DNA of 43,424 nucleotides from Flavobacteriaceae bacterium (GCA_020346245.1 CP070778.1:2024063-2067486); one strand, 5' to 3'. Positions 32,691-41,920 are shown, numbered from the stretch's first letter. The notes: a model not told the origin generated them from the sequence alone. Program-made: numbers and translations.

Positions 32691-32958
32691 TTTTCATTTG
32701 CACTTTTAAGTGTATCCTTGGGAATGCGATAGACAGGATACTGCAAATGCGCAGCTTCATAATATTTTGATCGCCTATAAATCCTATGTAATTGGCCATT
32801 TGAATCTTGGCTAAAGCAATATAAAAATCCAGGGTCTCGCGTGTTACTTTGCCGTCGGCGGATTCAAAAGGGGTAACAAATTCAGTTTTTATGTCCTCTT
32901 TTTTATTTTCGCAAGAAATGAGAGCTGCTTATAAAATGAAAACCAGGAGGCGTTTCAT
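32687..32958 (-). pseudogene. Dead small lipoprotein gene (nonsense plus frameshift)
   Basis: On the minus strand an ATG at 32958 opens MKRLLVFIL, then an in-frame TAA (32931-32929), then continues in the same frame as AALISC, a lipobox, and ENKKEDIKTEFVTPFES...ETLDFYIALA. Near 32807 the reading breaks: restoring one A (GCC-AAA-GAT for GCC-AA-GAT) joins it to a second frame with DSNGQLHRIYRRSKYYEAA and QYPVYRIPKDTLKSANEN up to a TAA at 32687. The repaired protein would have about 90 residues, a lipoprotein of unknown family. A TAATTTTG box lies upstream at 32994-33001. Two lesions make it a pseudogene, unless both are sequence errors. The final bases overlap the NUDIX stop. Confidence 0.7.
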
Positions 32959-33022
32959 GAAGAGTGCAATATATTTTCTGATAAATCCCCTATCAAAATT
33001 AAACAAAATTCTGCCTTATAAT

Positions 33023-33427
33023 TTATGCCGCCCTTGTAATCTTTTCAATTTCCTTCTTTTGAATTGGTTTGTTTTTGTAATCTATAATGTGGTGCGTCCG
33101 GGTTATATAGTATCTCCAGTTCTCCCTGTCCGCAGGATCTATGGACGAAGTCAGAATGTTGATTCTTATTTTATTAGTAATAGGCAGTGCTATGAATTCC
33201 TCAAGAAATTGCCATCCATCCATTATAGGCATATTTATGTCTAAGAATATGACCTCAGGGATTTCTTCCTTATGATTTATAATTCTTTTAAAATCATCAA
33301 TGGCCTCTTTCCCATTTGCATAACTTTTAATGTTTTCACTTACATTTAAAGTATTAAGCATTCTTTTAACCCCAAATACTGTTATTGGATCATCATCTAT
33401 TATAGCTATTGATTTAAGTTTTGTCAT
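33023..33427 (-). CDS. Single-domain response regulator
   Basis: A 134-residue receiver domain without output domain. Acidic pocket D11-D13 (IIDDDP), phosphorylated aspartate D63 (FLDINMPIMDG), Thr/Ser switch T93 (ILTSS), and conserved Lys K120 (NKPI). The start is the ATG at 33427, 14 bases inside the end of the PAS kinase gene, so translation is coupled and the two are cognate partners. An upstream start would add 20 residues antisense-like to the kinase C-terminus. It ends 65 bases before the small lipoprotein pseudogene. Confidence 0.93.
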   Translation of the reverse strand: MTKLKSIAIIDDDPITVFGVKRMLNTLNVSENIKSYANGKEAIDDFKRIINHKEEIPEVIFLDINMPIMDGWQFLEEFIALPITNKIRINILTSSIDPADRENWRYYITRTHHIIDYKNKPIQKKEIEKITRAA

Positions 33428-36071
33428 TAAAATATATGTTAAACGTAGTTCCCTTGCCCACTTCACTGCAAGCCATAACCTTTCCATTCATGGCTTCTAT
33501 TTGATTTTTGGTGATATATAACCCAATACCCCGCGCATCTGAATTATCATGGAAGGTTTTGTACATTCCAAATAGTTTTTTACCATATTTATTTAAATCA
33601 ATACCCAGTCCGTTATCTTCAATACTCAAAATCGTATATTTTTCATTATTGGATACAGTTAATTTTATAACAGGATCTCGGCTGTCGTCCTTATACTTTA
33701 CAGCATTGGTTATAAAGTTCATAAGTATGCTGTCTATATAAGCAGGTATTACTTTAATATAAGTTTCATCGGGTATTTTATTTATAATTTTAGCATTGTT
33801 CTTCTTAAGAAATGCCGCTAAATTTTTCTCTGCAGCCTCGATCTTCTCATATAAATTAACCGGTTTTTTGTCCAGATTTAGATTAGTACTGATGGCCACT
33901 ACCTCATTTAGGTTATCCAGGGTATCCAACAGGTTATCAGAGGCTTCTGTTAGCATTTTTATTAAATTGGCCTGTTCGTTTGCATCTTTTTCATCAACCA
34001 GGAACTCCAACAACATGGAAAAATTTGCTGTGTGAGACCTCAAATTATGAGATACAATATGTGCAAAATTGATTAATTGTTTGTTTTGAATAGAAGTAAC
34101 ATTTATAAGGTCTCTTAGTTCCTGTTCCTGCTGTTTAAGATCAGAGATATCCATGCTTATGCCAATCAGGCCATTGGCCTTGCCATCAGGGCCAATAAGT
34201 GGAATTTTAGAAGTCATAAATTTGGTTAAACCCCCATCCTTCTTTACACTTATTGTTTCTTTACCCAAAATTGGATTTAAGCTATTCATTACGTTTAGGT
34301 CTTCTTCCCTTGAAATCGAGGCGGATGTTTCATCATAAAAATCAAAATCATTCTTACCTAAAACCTCTGCTTCTTCCTTAAAACCACAGTAAATTAATTC
34401 TGATTTGTTAACCAATACTTTCCGTGATTCCAAATCTTTTATATAGACATTTAGTGGCAAGTTGTCTATTAATGTTTTTAGCAGTTTTTGTTCCTCCCTG
34501 ATTTGTTTTTCTTTCTTCTTTACTTCCGAAATGTCCTGAGCTGTGGACCAAAGAAGCTTTCTGCCTTTTTTATTTCCTACTAAAGATCCACTGATCAGAA
34601 CAGGATAAGTTGTTCCGTCCTTTTTGCAAAACTTATGTTCAAAAGGGCCATAAGTCCCCTTTAAATCTACTTCCTTTAAAAAATTAATTAATTTATGCTT
34701 GGATGAGTCCGGTACCAGATCGGCGTACCTTAAATTTTCCATATCTCCTTTACCATAGGCTGTGGCCTGCTCAAAGGAACTGTTAAAATCCAATATTTCC
34801 CCGGTTTCAAAATCACTAAGTATGTAGGCAATTGGAGACAGCTCATACAAGGATCTAAATTTCTGCTCACTTATTTTCAGCTTCTGTCTTGCCTCAACCA
34901 TTTCTTTTATCATTCGGCCTTCGGCCAAAAGAGATACTACGCTGCCTTCTTCGTTGTAAATTGGTTTTAAACTGAAATCTACAGGAATGGGTTGTTTATT
35001 TTTATCCAGAACAACTATCTCATTTCGCATAAACTCTCCCTGTGCGGCAGCGGTAATAACCTGCTTTAACCCTTCTTTTACCATGTCAGGGATAGGCCAC
35101 CAGTACGCGTCCCAAAACTTCTTATTGATAATATCCTCCTGCTTAAGGTCTGAAAATTGTAAGGCTGTTTCGTTTATCTCAAGGAAGGTGCCTTCTGTAT
35201 CTAAAATAGCTGTAAACTGATAAGATGAATTAAATATACTGCTAAAAATGCGTTCTTGTTCTTCAGTTTTAGCCTTGTTCAGTACTTCATCGGTAATGTC
35301 CTGGAAGGTCCCGATTAGACCCAAAAACTTTTCATTTTTAAATACTGGTTTTCCCGTGGTTATGACAGATATTTCTTTTCCTTTGGCTGTTATTAATTGT
35401 AAAGTTTCATTCCAGGTTACTCCTTTGGTCATGGCATTATCAACTGCCATGGCTATCGTATTCCTGCTATAGCCTTCTTTATAAAAATTTATTCCGATTT
35501 CCACATCCGGTTCAAAATCCTCTGGTACTTCATGGAGTTTTTTAGTGATTTTACACCAGGTTAATTTATCCTTTACTGCATCATACTCCCAACCTCCAAT
35601 TTTGGATATTTTAGACTTATCCTTAAATAAAACTTCAAGCTTTTCTAACTTTACGTCATCAAATATAGTATCGGATATATCCTTCGTTTGAATAATAACC
35701 CCAATTATATTTTCCTGCGCATCATACCAGGGAACATTTACCCACTCAAACCACTTTTCATTATTTTGAGAATCAAAAAAATTTTCTACGCCGGAAATCA
35801 TCGCTTGACCTTTGATTACGCTATTGAGTTCTTTTTTCCAGGATTTACTAATGTCCTTAAAAAGTTCAAATAGCGACATGCCAATGACATCTCTGTTGCT
35901 AAAATCAAAATCCGTAATCCATTTATCTGAAGCATGGATTATATTAAATTTTTTATCAACAAATGCCGTTGAAACAGGTAACTGTTTTATTAAATAATCA
36001 TTAGAAAATGTTTGGGTTTCACGCAACATGATACCGTAATTTCTTACTAAAGTAATCCGATTATCCATCAT
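33414..36071 (-). CDS. Multi-PAS cytoplasmic sensor histidine kinase
   Basis: An 885-residue kinase with no TM helix or signal peptide. Five PAS/PAC repeats can be placed: about 25-135, 150-265, 275-395, 400-520 and 525-650, each ending in a PAC-like DISE/DIT motif (QTKDISD, TFQDITD, AEGRMIKE, STAQDISE, SMDISDL). The H-box IVSHNLRSH carries H675; SHNLRS is the usual form in Bacteroidota, normally followed by Pro, here His. The ATPase domain has NFITNAVKYK, EDNGLGIDL and ARGIGLYITK. The signals are unknown; PAS domains may bind haem, flavin or small metabolites. It overlaps its response regulator by 14 bases. Confidence 0.94.
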   Translation of the reverse strand: MMDNRITLVRNYGIMLRETQTFSNDYLIKQLPVSTAFVDKKFNIIHASDKWITDFDFSNRDVIGMSLFELFKDISKSWKKELNSVIKGQAMISGVENFFDSQNNEKWFEWVNVPWYDAQENIIGVIIQTKDISDTIFDDVKLEKLEVLFKDKSKISKIGGWEYDAVKDKLTWCKITKKLHEVPEDFEPDVEIGINFYKEGYSRNTIAMAVDNAMTKGVTWNETLQLITAKGKEISVITTGKPVFKNEKFLGLIGTFQDITDEVLNKAKTEEQERIFSSIFNSSYQFTAILDTEGTFLEINETALQFSDLKQEDIINKKFWDAYWWPIPDMVKEGLKQVITAAAQGEFMRNEIVVLDKNKQPIPVDFSLKPIYNEEGSVVSLLAEGRMIKEMVEARQKLKISEQKFRSLYELSPIAYILSDFETGEILDFNSSFEQATAYGKGDMENLRYADLVPDSSKHKLINFLKEVDLKGTYGPFEHKFCKKDGTTYPVLISGSLVGNKKGRKLLWSTAQDISEVKKKEKQIREEQKLLKTLIDNLPLNVYIKDLESRKVLVNKSELIYCGFKEEAEVLGKNDFDFYDETSASISREEDLNVMNSLNPILGKETISVKKDGGLTKFMTSKIPLIGPDGKANGLIGISMDISDLKQQEQELRDLINVTSIQNKQLINFAHIVSHNLRSHTANFSMLLEFLVDEKDANEQANLIKMLTEASDNLLDTLDNLNEVVAISTNLNLDKKPVNLYEKIEAAEKNLAAFLKKNNAKIINKIPDETYIKVIPAYIDSILMNFITNAVKYKDDSRDPVIKLTVSNNEKYTILSIEDNGLGIDLNKYGKKLFGMYKTFHDNSDARGIGLYITKNQIEAMNGKVMACSEVGKGTTFNIYFNDKT

Positions 36072-36261
36072 TAGTTAATGATTGTTGTGAACTACTCCAA
36101 ACTAGTTGTGTGACTTCAATATTACATGGAGTACATGATAAAATAACTTAAAAAGAAGGTAAATTCCTACTAAAATAGAATTTTTTATGAAAAAATATGG
36201 ACTAAATTAAAAAAAGAATAATGCTGTAGCAATAATGCATAGTGGGGCTAATCGACAAAAT

Positions 36262-36717
36262 TCAGGATAATTTAACAGTTTTGGGTACCAAAACGCTATA
36301 ATCTCCACCATTCCTGATAACATCTCTTACAATAGACGAACTGATAAAGGATTTACCAGAAGCAGTTAGAAGAAAGACCGTTTCAATTTCTGAAAGCTTC
36401 CTGTTAGTATGTGCAATAGCTTTTTCAAATTCAAAATCAGCAGGATTCCGTAAACCACGAAGGATATACCCGGCATTTACCTTCTTGCAGAAATCAATTG
36501 TCAGGCCTTCATAGGTCATAATTCTAATTTTGGGTTTATCCTTAAATGCTTCTGAAATAAATTTCATCCTTTCTTCAAGAGTGAACATATATTTTTTTTC
36601 AGCATTAATTCCTATAGCAATGATTAGTTCATCAAATAGAATAATTCCCCTTTCTATAATATCGGAATGGCCCAATGTAATTGGATCAAAAGAACCTGGA
36701 AATATAGCACGTTTCAT
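36262..36717 (-). CDS. coaD: Phosphopantetheine adenylyltransferase
   Basis: A 151-residue enzyme of CoA synthesis (step 4), making dephospho-CoA from 4'-phosphopantetheine and ATP. The nucleotidyltransferase motif is FPGSFDPITLGHSDIIERG (residues 5-23; the T/HxGH motif is LGHSD), and the C-terminal SSSIVRDVIRNGGD carries the ISSTxVR-type motif. Length is slightly short of E. coli CoaD (159). It lies 35 bases after ddl on the same strand; the pair is conserved in flavobacteria. Confidence 0.97.
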   Translation of the reverse strand: MKRAIFPGSFDPITLGHSDIIERGIILFDELIIAIGINAEKKYMFTLEERMKFISEAFKDKPKIRIMTYEGLTIDFCKKVNAGYILRGLRNPADFEFEKAIAHTNRKLSEIETVFLLTASGKSFISSSIVRDVIRNGGDYSVLVPKTVKLS

Positions 36718-36752
36718 TAGGATTCTTGGTTTACAAGTTAAATGTAATCAAT

Positions 36753-37727
36753 TTACTCCAATGCTTCAGAAATAGCATTTTCAAACAGTTCCGGTAAACT
36801 TATGCCTGCTATCTTTGCCTGTTGGGGTAAGATACTCTCTTCTGTTAAGCCCGGAGTAGTATTCATCTCCAGCATATACGGCTCATTGTCTATCAAAATA
36901 AATTCGCTCCTTGAAAATCCCTTCATTTTTAAAACGTCATAAGCCTTCTTTGCCTTTTGCCTTACGTTTTCTTCCTGAGTTTTGGATAATCTGGCCGGGG
37001 TTATTTCGTTTGATTTACCTTCATATTTGGCTTCATAATCAAAAAAATCATTATCCGTTATAATTTCCGTTAAAGGCAAAACAAGGGTTTTTCCTTTATA
37101 GGTTATAACACCGACGGAAACTTCTGTGCCGTCAAGAAAAGACTCAATAATAATCTCATCGTCCTCATGAAATGCCTTGTCAATTGCCGCTTGCAATTCA
37201 TTTTTCTCATAGACTTTAGAGATCCCAAAACTACTTCCTGCTTTATTTGCTTTTACAAAACAAGGAAGTCCAACTTTCTCTAGAATTGCACCATGATCAA
37301 TAATATCACCCAGATTCAGGTAATAGGAATTAGCCGCTTTAATTCCGTAGGGCTTAAGGGTACTTAATAAATCTCTTTTATTAAATGTCAGCGCCGCCTG
37401 ATAATGACTGCATGAAGTGTGTGGAATTCCCAATAGGGCAAAGTAAGCCTGCATTAATCCATCTTCTCCCGGGGAACCGTGAATTGCATTAAATACGCAA
37501 TCAAACCTAAGATGTCTATTTCCAATCAATACAGAAAAATCATGCCTGTTCACCGGAAATTCATTTTCTTCTTCATCCAGGTAAACCCATTTTTCTAGGG
37601 AAATAATAATGCGATAGGCTTTAAATTTCTTCTTGTCTAAATAATTAAAGACCACATTGCCACTCTTTATTGAGATTTTGTACTCACTGGAATAGCCCCC
37701 CATGATGATGGCAATATTTTTTTTCAT
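36753..37727 (-). CDS. ddl: D-alanine--D-alanine ligase
   Basis: ATP-grasp enzyme of 324 residues that makes the D-Ala-D-Ala dipeptide for peptidoglycan. Motifs: IAIIMGGYSSEYKISIKSG at the N-terminus, NAIHGSPGEDGLMQAYF, GLPCFVKANKAGSSFGISKV, and the C-terminal FILIDNEPYMLEMNTTPGLT with the metal-binding Glu and Asn residues. Family length is normal. Followed closely by coaD; the divergent PASTA gene lies 109 bases upstream. Confidence 0.97.
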   Translation of the reverse strand: MKKNIAIIMGGYSSEYKISIKSGNVVFNYLDKKKFKAYRIIISLEKWVYLDEEENEFPVNRHDFSVLIGNRHLRFDCVFNAIHGSPGEDGLMQAYFALLGIPHTSCSHYQAALTFNKRDLLSTLKPYGIKAANSYYLNLGDIIDHGAILEKVGLPCFVKANKAGSSFGISKVYEKNELQAAIDKAFHEDDEIIIESFLDGTEVSVGVITYKGKTLVLPLTEIITDNDFFDYEAKYEGKSNEITPARLSKTQEENVRQKAKKAYDVLKMKGFSRSEFILIDNEPYMLEMNTTPGLTEESILPQQAKIAGISLPELFENAISEALE

Positions 37728-37807
37728 CTAATGTTATCTATGCTTGCTCTTGACCTATGAAGACAAATATCACGATTTTAACGTAAATAAAAAATGATAG
37801 GGTTTCC

Positions 37808-37815
37808 TATCTTTG
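37808..37815 (+). promoter_or_regulatory. Putative -7 box for the PASTA-rluD pair
   Basis: TATCTTTG, an exact TAnnTTTG match, ends 21 bases before the PASTA start. No TTTG is found at -33. Confidence 0.45.
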
Positions 37816-37836
37816 TATCAGACATAAAAAAATGCA

Positions 37837-38424
37837 ATGAAGAATTTTTGGAATTTTCTTAAGAGTAAAGTTTTTCTAATCAATATAGGGCTTGCTCTTT
37901 TGGCAATAGTAGTATTATCTGTTATTGCCTTACAGTGGTTGAAAGAATCCACAAACCACGGAGAATTTATTGAGGTCCCTGATCTGTCAAAGTTATCTGT
38001 GATGGAAATGAGAGGTGTAATTGAGGACGCAAATTTGCGCTATGAGGTATTGGATTCAGCTAATTTTAATCCTGATTATCCAAGGTTTTCTATAATTGAA
38101 CAAGACCCCCCTGCCGGAAATAAAGTAAAAGAAAATAGGAAAATATACATTACAGTGAATCCTTCCGGCTATAAAAAAGTAACGGTACCAAATATTATTC
38201 AGGTTACACAACGCAATGCTGAATCTATGCTCCGGGCAGTAGGATTGGATGTTGAGCGCATTACCTATATTGATGAGTTGGGGAAGGACATGGTATATTA
38301 TATCAGACATAAGGGAAAAAGAATCAATCCCGGTGACAAAATTCAAAAGACTTCAAAAATAGAACTGGTCTGCGGAAACGGAACTATAACAGGCCGGGCG
38401 AAAGTCAAAGCCAATTCGGAATAA
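37837..38424 (+). CDS. PASTA domain membrane protein
   Basis: A 195-residue protein: one N-terminal TM helix (about 12-34, VFLINIGLALLAIVVLSVIAL), then two PASTA repeats. The first runs EFIEVPDLSKLSVMEM... to IEQDPPAGNKVKENRKIYI; the second starts VTVPNIIQVTQRNAES and ends RINPGDKIQKTSKIELVCG. PASTA domains in Ser/Thr kinases and PBPs bind peptidoglycan fragments; here no kinase or transpeptidase domain is attached. ddl lies just upstream in the other direction, which fits an envelope role. rluD follows four bases after its stop, so the two share a transcript. Confidence 0.92.
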   Translation: MKNFWNFLKSKVFLINIGLALLAIVVLSVIALQWLKESTNHGEFIEVPDLSKLSVMEMRGVIEDANLRYEVLDSANFNPDYPRFSIIEQDPPAGNKVKENRKIYITVNPSGYKKVTVPNIIQVTQRNAESMLRAVGLDVERITYIDELGKDMVYYIRHKGKRINPGDKIQKTSKIELVCGNGTITGRAKVKANSE

Positions 38425-38427
38425 GAA

Positions 38428-39453
38428 ATGGCACCTAACAACACTTCAGATCCTGAAGAGGATGAGCTTTACGAGCATTATAGTTTTGTTGCTTCCAAAG
38501 GACAGGAACCTTTGCGGGTAGATAAGTTTCTAATGAATTTCATAGAAAATGCAACCCGGAATAAAATTCAATCTGCTGCAAAGGAAGGCCATATTTGGGT
38601 TAACAAATCTGTTGTAAAACAAAACTATAAAGTTAAGGCAGGGGATGAAGTTAAAGTCCTTTTTGAGCACCCCCCATATGAGTTTTTGTTGACTCCTGAA
38701 GATATACATTTGGATATAGTCTATGAAGATGATAGCCTGCTGGTGGTCAATAAACCTGCAGGTATGGTAGTACATCCGGGCCATGGCAATTATTCGGGTA
38801 CCTTAATAAATGCCTTGCTTCACCATATTAAAAATTTACCTGTAAATTCTGATGACAGGCCGGGACTTGTTCATCGTATTGATAAGGATACTTCGGGACT
38901 ACTGGTAATTGCCAAGACTGAGCAGGCTATGACGCATTTGGCCAGACAATTTTATGATAAAACCAGCGAAAGAGAGTATGTAGCATTGGTTTGGGGGAAT
39001 ATAGAAGAAGATGAAGGCACCGTTGAGGGACATATTGACCGCAATCCGAAAAACCGGCTTCAAATGCAGGTTTTCCCAGAAGGGGATAAAGGGAAAGAGG
39101 CCATTACACATTATAAGGTCCTAGAACGTTTGGGCTACGTTACACTGGTTTCCTGCAAGTTGGAGACCGGAAGGACGCATCAGATCAGGGTTCATCTGAA
39201 ACATATTGGCCACACAATTTTTAATGATGAACGTTATGGCGGGAATAAGATATTGAAAGGAACTACTTTTACCAAATACAAGCAATTTGTAGAAAATGCT
39301 TTTAAAATACTTCCCAGACAGGCATTACATGCCAAAACCCTGGGGTTTATTCATCCGGTAAGTGGTAAAATGATGCGCTTTGATAGTGAGTTGCCCGATG
39401 ATATGGCCAATTGCGTTGAGAAATGGAGACATTATTCACGTCATTCTCAATAG
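38428..39453 (+). CDS. rluD: Pseudouridine synthase, RluD-like (RluA family)
   Basis: A 341-residue RNA pseudouridine synthase. An S4 RNA-binding domain (about 25-90) precedes the catalytic domain. The catalytic aspartate is in GLVHRIDKDTSGLLVIAKT; HTLxR-like GRTHQIRVHLKHIGHTIFNDERYGG closes the fold. RluD of E. coli modifies 23S rRNA helix 69; assigning the same target is an inference from similarity. The ATG at 38428 lies three bases after the PASTA stop. Confidence 0.92.
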   Translation: MAPNNTSDPEEDELYEHYSFVASKGQEPLRVDKFLMNFIENATRNKIQSAAKEGHIWVNKSVVKQNYKVKAGDEVKVLFEHPPYEFLLTPEDIHLDIVYEDDSLLVVNKPAGMVVHPGHGNYSGTLINALLHHIKNLPVNSDDRPGLVHRIDKDTSGLLVIAKTEQAMTHLARQFYDKTSEREYVALVWGNIEEDEGTVEGHIDRNPKNRLQMQVFPEGDKGKEAITHYKVLERLGYVTLVSCKLETGRTHQIRVHLKHIGHTIFNDERYGGNKILKGTTFTKYKQFVENAFKILPRQALHAKTLGFIHPVSGKMMRFDSELPDDMANCVEKWRHYSRHSQ

Positions 39454-39550
39454 CAATAAATTTCGTTGATAGGAGTATTGAAAAGTCTTTTCACTCTTAG
39501 TAAGGAATTCACAAAAATCCTCTTTACTTTTATCTTAAAATTATTGAATT

Positions 39551-40312
39551 ATGAAGATTGTGATTTCTCCGGCTAAATCGCTGGATTTTGAACGTCCTAT
39601 TCCTACGGGAAATTTTACTCAGCCGGAATTTTTGGACCAGTCAGAAAAACTGAACAGGATATTGGCAAAGAAGAGCCCCAGGTCGCTGTCCAGATTAATG
39701 GGTATTTCAAATGACCTGGCTGAACTAAACTGGGAACGCAATCAAAAATTTTCACGGCCATTTACTCCGGATAATGCGCGCCAGGCCATTTACGCTTTTA
39801 ATGGGGATGTTTATCAGGGGTTAGATGCATACAGCATTTCTGAAGACAAATTGGATAAGTTGCAGGATACACTTCGAATCCTTTCTGGTTTATACGGTAT
39901 TTTAAGGCCACTCGATTTAATGCAGCCCTATCGTTTAGAGATGGGGACGCAATTAAAAATTGGGCGTAAAAGAAACCTGTACGAATTTTGGAAACCCATT
40001 ATTACTGATTTTTTAAATCAGGAACTCCAAGAGGGAGAACTTTTAATAAATCTTGCCAGTAACGAGTATTTTAGTGCTGTGGATGCAAAAAAGTTAAATG
40101 CGACTATTATTACTCCGGTATTTAAGGATTGGAAAAACGACAAGCTAAAAGTAATTAGTTTCTTTGCAAAAAAGGCCCGTGGTTCTATGGTGCGCTATAT
40201 TCTGGACACAGATGCAAGAACCCTCGAAGACTTAAAAGGATTTAACCTGGATGACTATATCTATAGCAGGGAGCATACCTTAAAAGAAAATCAGCCCGTT
40301 TTTATTAGATAG
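39551..40312 (+). CDS. yaaA: Peroxide stress protein YaaA (DUF328)
   Basis: A 253-residue protein of the YaaA family, starting with the hallmark [16 protein letters not shown]. Further marks: [49 protein letters not shown]. coli YaaA lowers free iron under hydrogen peroxide stress and its fold binds DNA. The length matches. It stands alone between rluD and a small lipoprotein gene, with a partial box TACTTTTA upstream. Confidence 0.95.
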   Translation: MKIVISPAKSLDFERPIPTGNFTQPEFLDQSEKLNRILAKKSPRSLSRLMGISNDLAELNWERNQKFSRPFTPDNARQAIYAFNGDVYQGLDAYSISEDKLDKLQDTLRILSGLYGILRPLDLMQPYRLEMGTQLKIGRKRNLYEFWKPIITDFLNQELQEGELLINLASNEYFSAVDAKKLNATIITPVFKDWKNDKLKVISFFAKKARGSMVRYILDTDARTLEDLKGFNLDDYIYSREHTLKENQPVFIR

Positions 40313-40369
40313 AATAATTTTCCGAAGCAACCGTTTATATTATGAAATTCCATTTATAAACAACTTGCA

Positions 40370-40735
40370 ATGAAAAACATTGGTTTAGTTTTACTATCCT
40401 TTTTAGTATTTACATTGAGCTGCACAGACAGGGATGATAATGTAGATACCATCAATATCCGAATCAAGAATGATAGTAACATAAATTTTGACGAGGTACA
40501 AGTAGGCACTAACGAAGAATTGTATACAAATGTGGCGCCGGGTGAATATTCCAATTATTTGGTCTATGAGATTGCTTATCAATATGACTTTGTTGAAATA
40601 AAATCAGGAGAGGAAATCTATGTGCTTCAGCCTATAGATTTTGTTGGAGAAACGGAACTTCCCATTGGTTTTTACACCTATAAACTCAGTATAAATGAGG
40701 AAGGCGAAGTAGGACTTGAATTCGTTGTGGACTAG
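40370..40735 (+). CDS. Small lipoprotein of unknown function
   Basis: A 121-residue protein with a lipoprotein signal (MKNIGLVLLSFLVFTLSC, Cys18) and an acidic linker TDRDDNVD. The rest is a small beta-rich domain (INIRIKNDSNINFDEVQV, NYLVYEIAYQYDFVEIKSG, YKLSINEEGEVGLEFVVD). No family is recognised. The TAG stop shares two bases with the TAG of the convergent Thx gene on the other strand. Confidence 0.75.
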   Translation: MKNIGLVLLSFLVFTLSCTDRDDNVDTINIRIKNDSNINFDEVQVGTNEELYTNVAPGEYSNYLVYEIAYQYDFVEIKSGEEIYVLQPIDFVGETELPIGFYTYKLSINEEGEVGLEFVVD

Positions 40736-40860
40736 GTTTTACTCTTCTTCTTTTTTTTCTTTACAACTACAACTTTTGCCTTTGCCTTTTTAGGCCTGCG
40801 GGCACCGTATGATTTATTGGCAATCTTACCTCTTTTAGTTTTTATATCTCCTTTGCCCAT
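40732..40860 (-). CDS. 30S ribosomal protein Thx
   Basis: A 42-residue, very basic peptide: it begins MGKGDIKTKRGKIANKSYGA, continues RRPKKAKAKVVVVKKKKK and ends SKT. The first 25 residues are the Thx family motif (known from the Thermus 30S head, and in Bacteroidota as ribo_THX), with its conserved K-R-G-K and S-Y-G-x-R-R-P. It is too short for most gene finders. Its ATG lies at 40860 and its TAG overlaps the stop of the lipoprotein gene, tail to tail. The lysine-rich tail is encoded by an A/G-only stretch. Confidence 0.9.
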   Translation of the reverse strand: MGKGDIKTKRGKIANKSYGARRPKKAKAKVVVVKKKKKKSKT

Positions 40861-40991
40861 TAGTACGCTATATTTCTTTCAATTTACGAAATTTGGCATA
40901 AAAAAGCAATCTGCCATTTTACACGTCGGTAAAATACTATCTTTATAAAGTAGTTAGATTTAAGTGATAATACCCATAACTGGCATTCAAT

Positions 40992-41660
40992 TTGTTTTTA
41001 CATACCCATCCTTATAAACCTTATTTATTTCATAATACCACTAAGCTTATTGTGGGGACTTTGCCGCCACCCAGATTCACCACAGGTGATTTGAAAGATG
41101 GAGATGTTGATTTTTGTTATGGCAGCAGGGATGGTCAGTTGTGGAAAATTTTGGATCAGATTTTTCAGTTGAATTTAAAATTCGAAACAACGGAGGAAGC
41201 TGTAATACAGCGAAAAGATTTTCTTAAAGAGCAAAAATTAGGGATTTGTGATATAGTTCAATGTGCAGAACGTTTAAAAGTAGATGCATCCGATTTGGGC
41301 ATGAAAAATGTCACCCTAAGAAACCTTATTTCTTACTTAGATGAATACAAGAAGGTAGAATGGTTAATTTTTACCGGCGGAAACAGTAAAAACGGACCGG
41401 AATATTTCTTTAGAAAACATATCAAGGAATATGGTTTGAAGTTAAAGCCAATTTCTGAAGAAATTCCTCGCGTGCATGAGTTTACTCTTTCAGGCAAGTT
41501 AAAAAGAACTATCAGAACTGTTTCTTTAACTGCGCCTTCGGGTTCTGCCAACAGGGCTATTGGTAGTTTTGTTTCTTATAAAAAGATGAAAGCGTTGAAT
41601 CCTGGATATACAACTTTGCAATTCAGAGTAGATCAATACCGAACTTTTTTTAAGCACTAA
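40992..41660 (+). CDS. Uracil-DNA glycosylase family protein
   Basis: About 222 residues. KLIVGTLPPPRF near residue 19 fits the first motif of the UDG superfamily (G-x-x-P-x-x-x-x in Mug/family-6-like members), and LTAPSGSANRAIGS near the C-terminus matches the second (S/N-x-x-R/N). WLIFTGGNSKNG is the third strand. DNA repair of deaminated bases is therefore likely, but substrate choice is open. The start is TTG (40992); no ATG is in frame near it, and the frame closes upstream at 40977-40979, so only TTG or CTG (40980) is possible. Confidence 0.8.
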   Translation: MFLHTHPYKPYLFHNTTKLIVGTLPPPRFTTGDLKDGDVDFCYGSRDGQLWKILDQIFQLNLKFETTEEAVIQRKDFLKEQKLGICDIVQCAERLKVDASDLGMKNVTLRNLISYLDEYKKVEWLIFTGGNSKNGPEYFFRKHIKEYGLKLKPISEEIPRVHEFTLSGKLKRTIRTVSLTAPSGSANRAIGSFVSYKKMKALNPGYTTLQFRVDQYRTFFKH

Positions 41661-41920
41661 AATCTTATCGATCATTAAAGTTGCCTACTGCAGTAAGCTA
41701 AAAAAGTGCTTTTGAATGGCCTTGTTTAAAAGCTATAATGCTTGTTTTTTAGATTGTGTTTTAGAGCTGTATTTTTGTTGTTTTTTTAATAGGGAAAAAT
41801 TATTTTGTGATTTGCCGCTTTAAGGTTTAAAGATTATATTATTATGCGGATATTAGAGGCCTAAAATCAGGATGAAGATTTGGCAATTTAATGCGTTCAA
41901 TTGAATAGTTAAGAAAATTT

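Noticed and set aside
32849-33244. Plus-strand open frame of about 131 codons after the NUDIX gene
   Set aside because: It crosses the dead lipoprotein gene and the response regulator in antisense, and reads as no known protein.
40916-40935. Inverted repeat ATTTTAC/GTAAAAT before the UDG-like gene
   Set aside because: Seven pairs, mostly A-T, with a six-base loop; too weak to call a terminator or operator.
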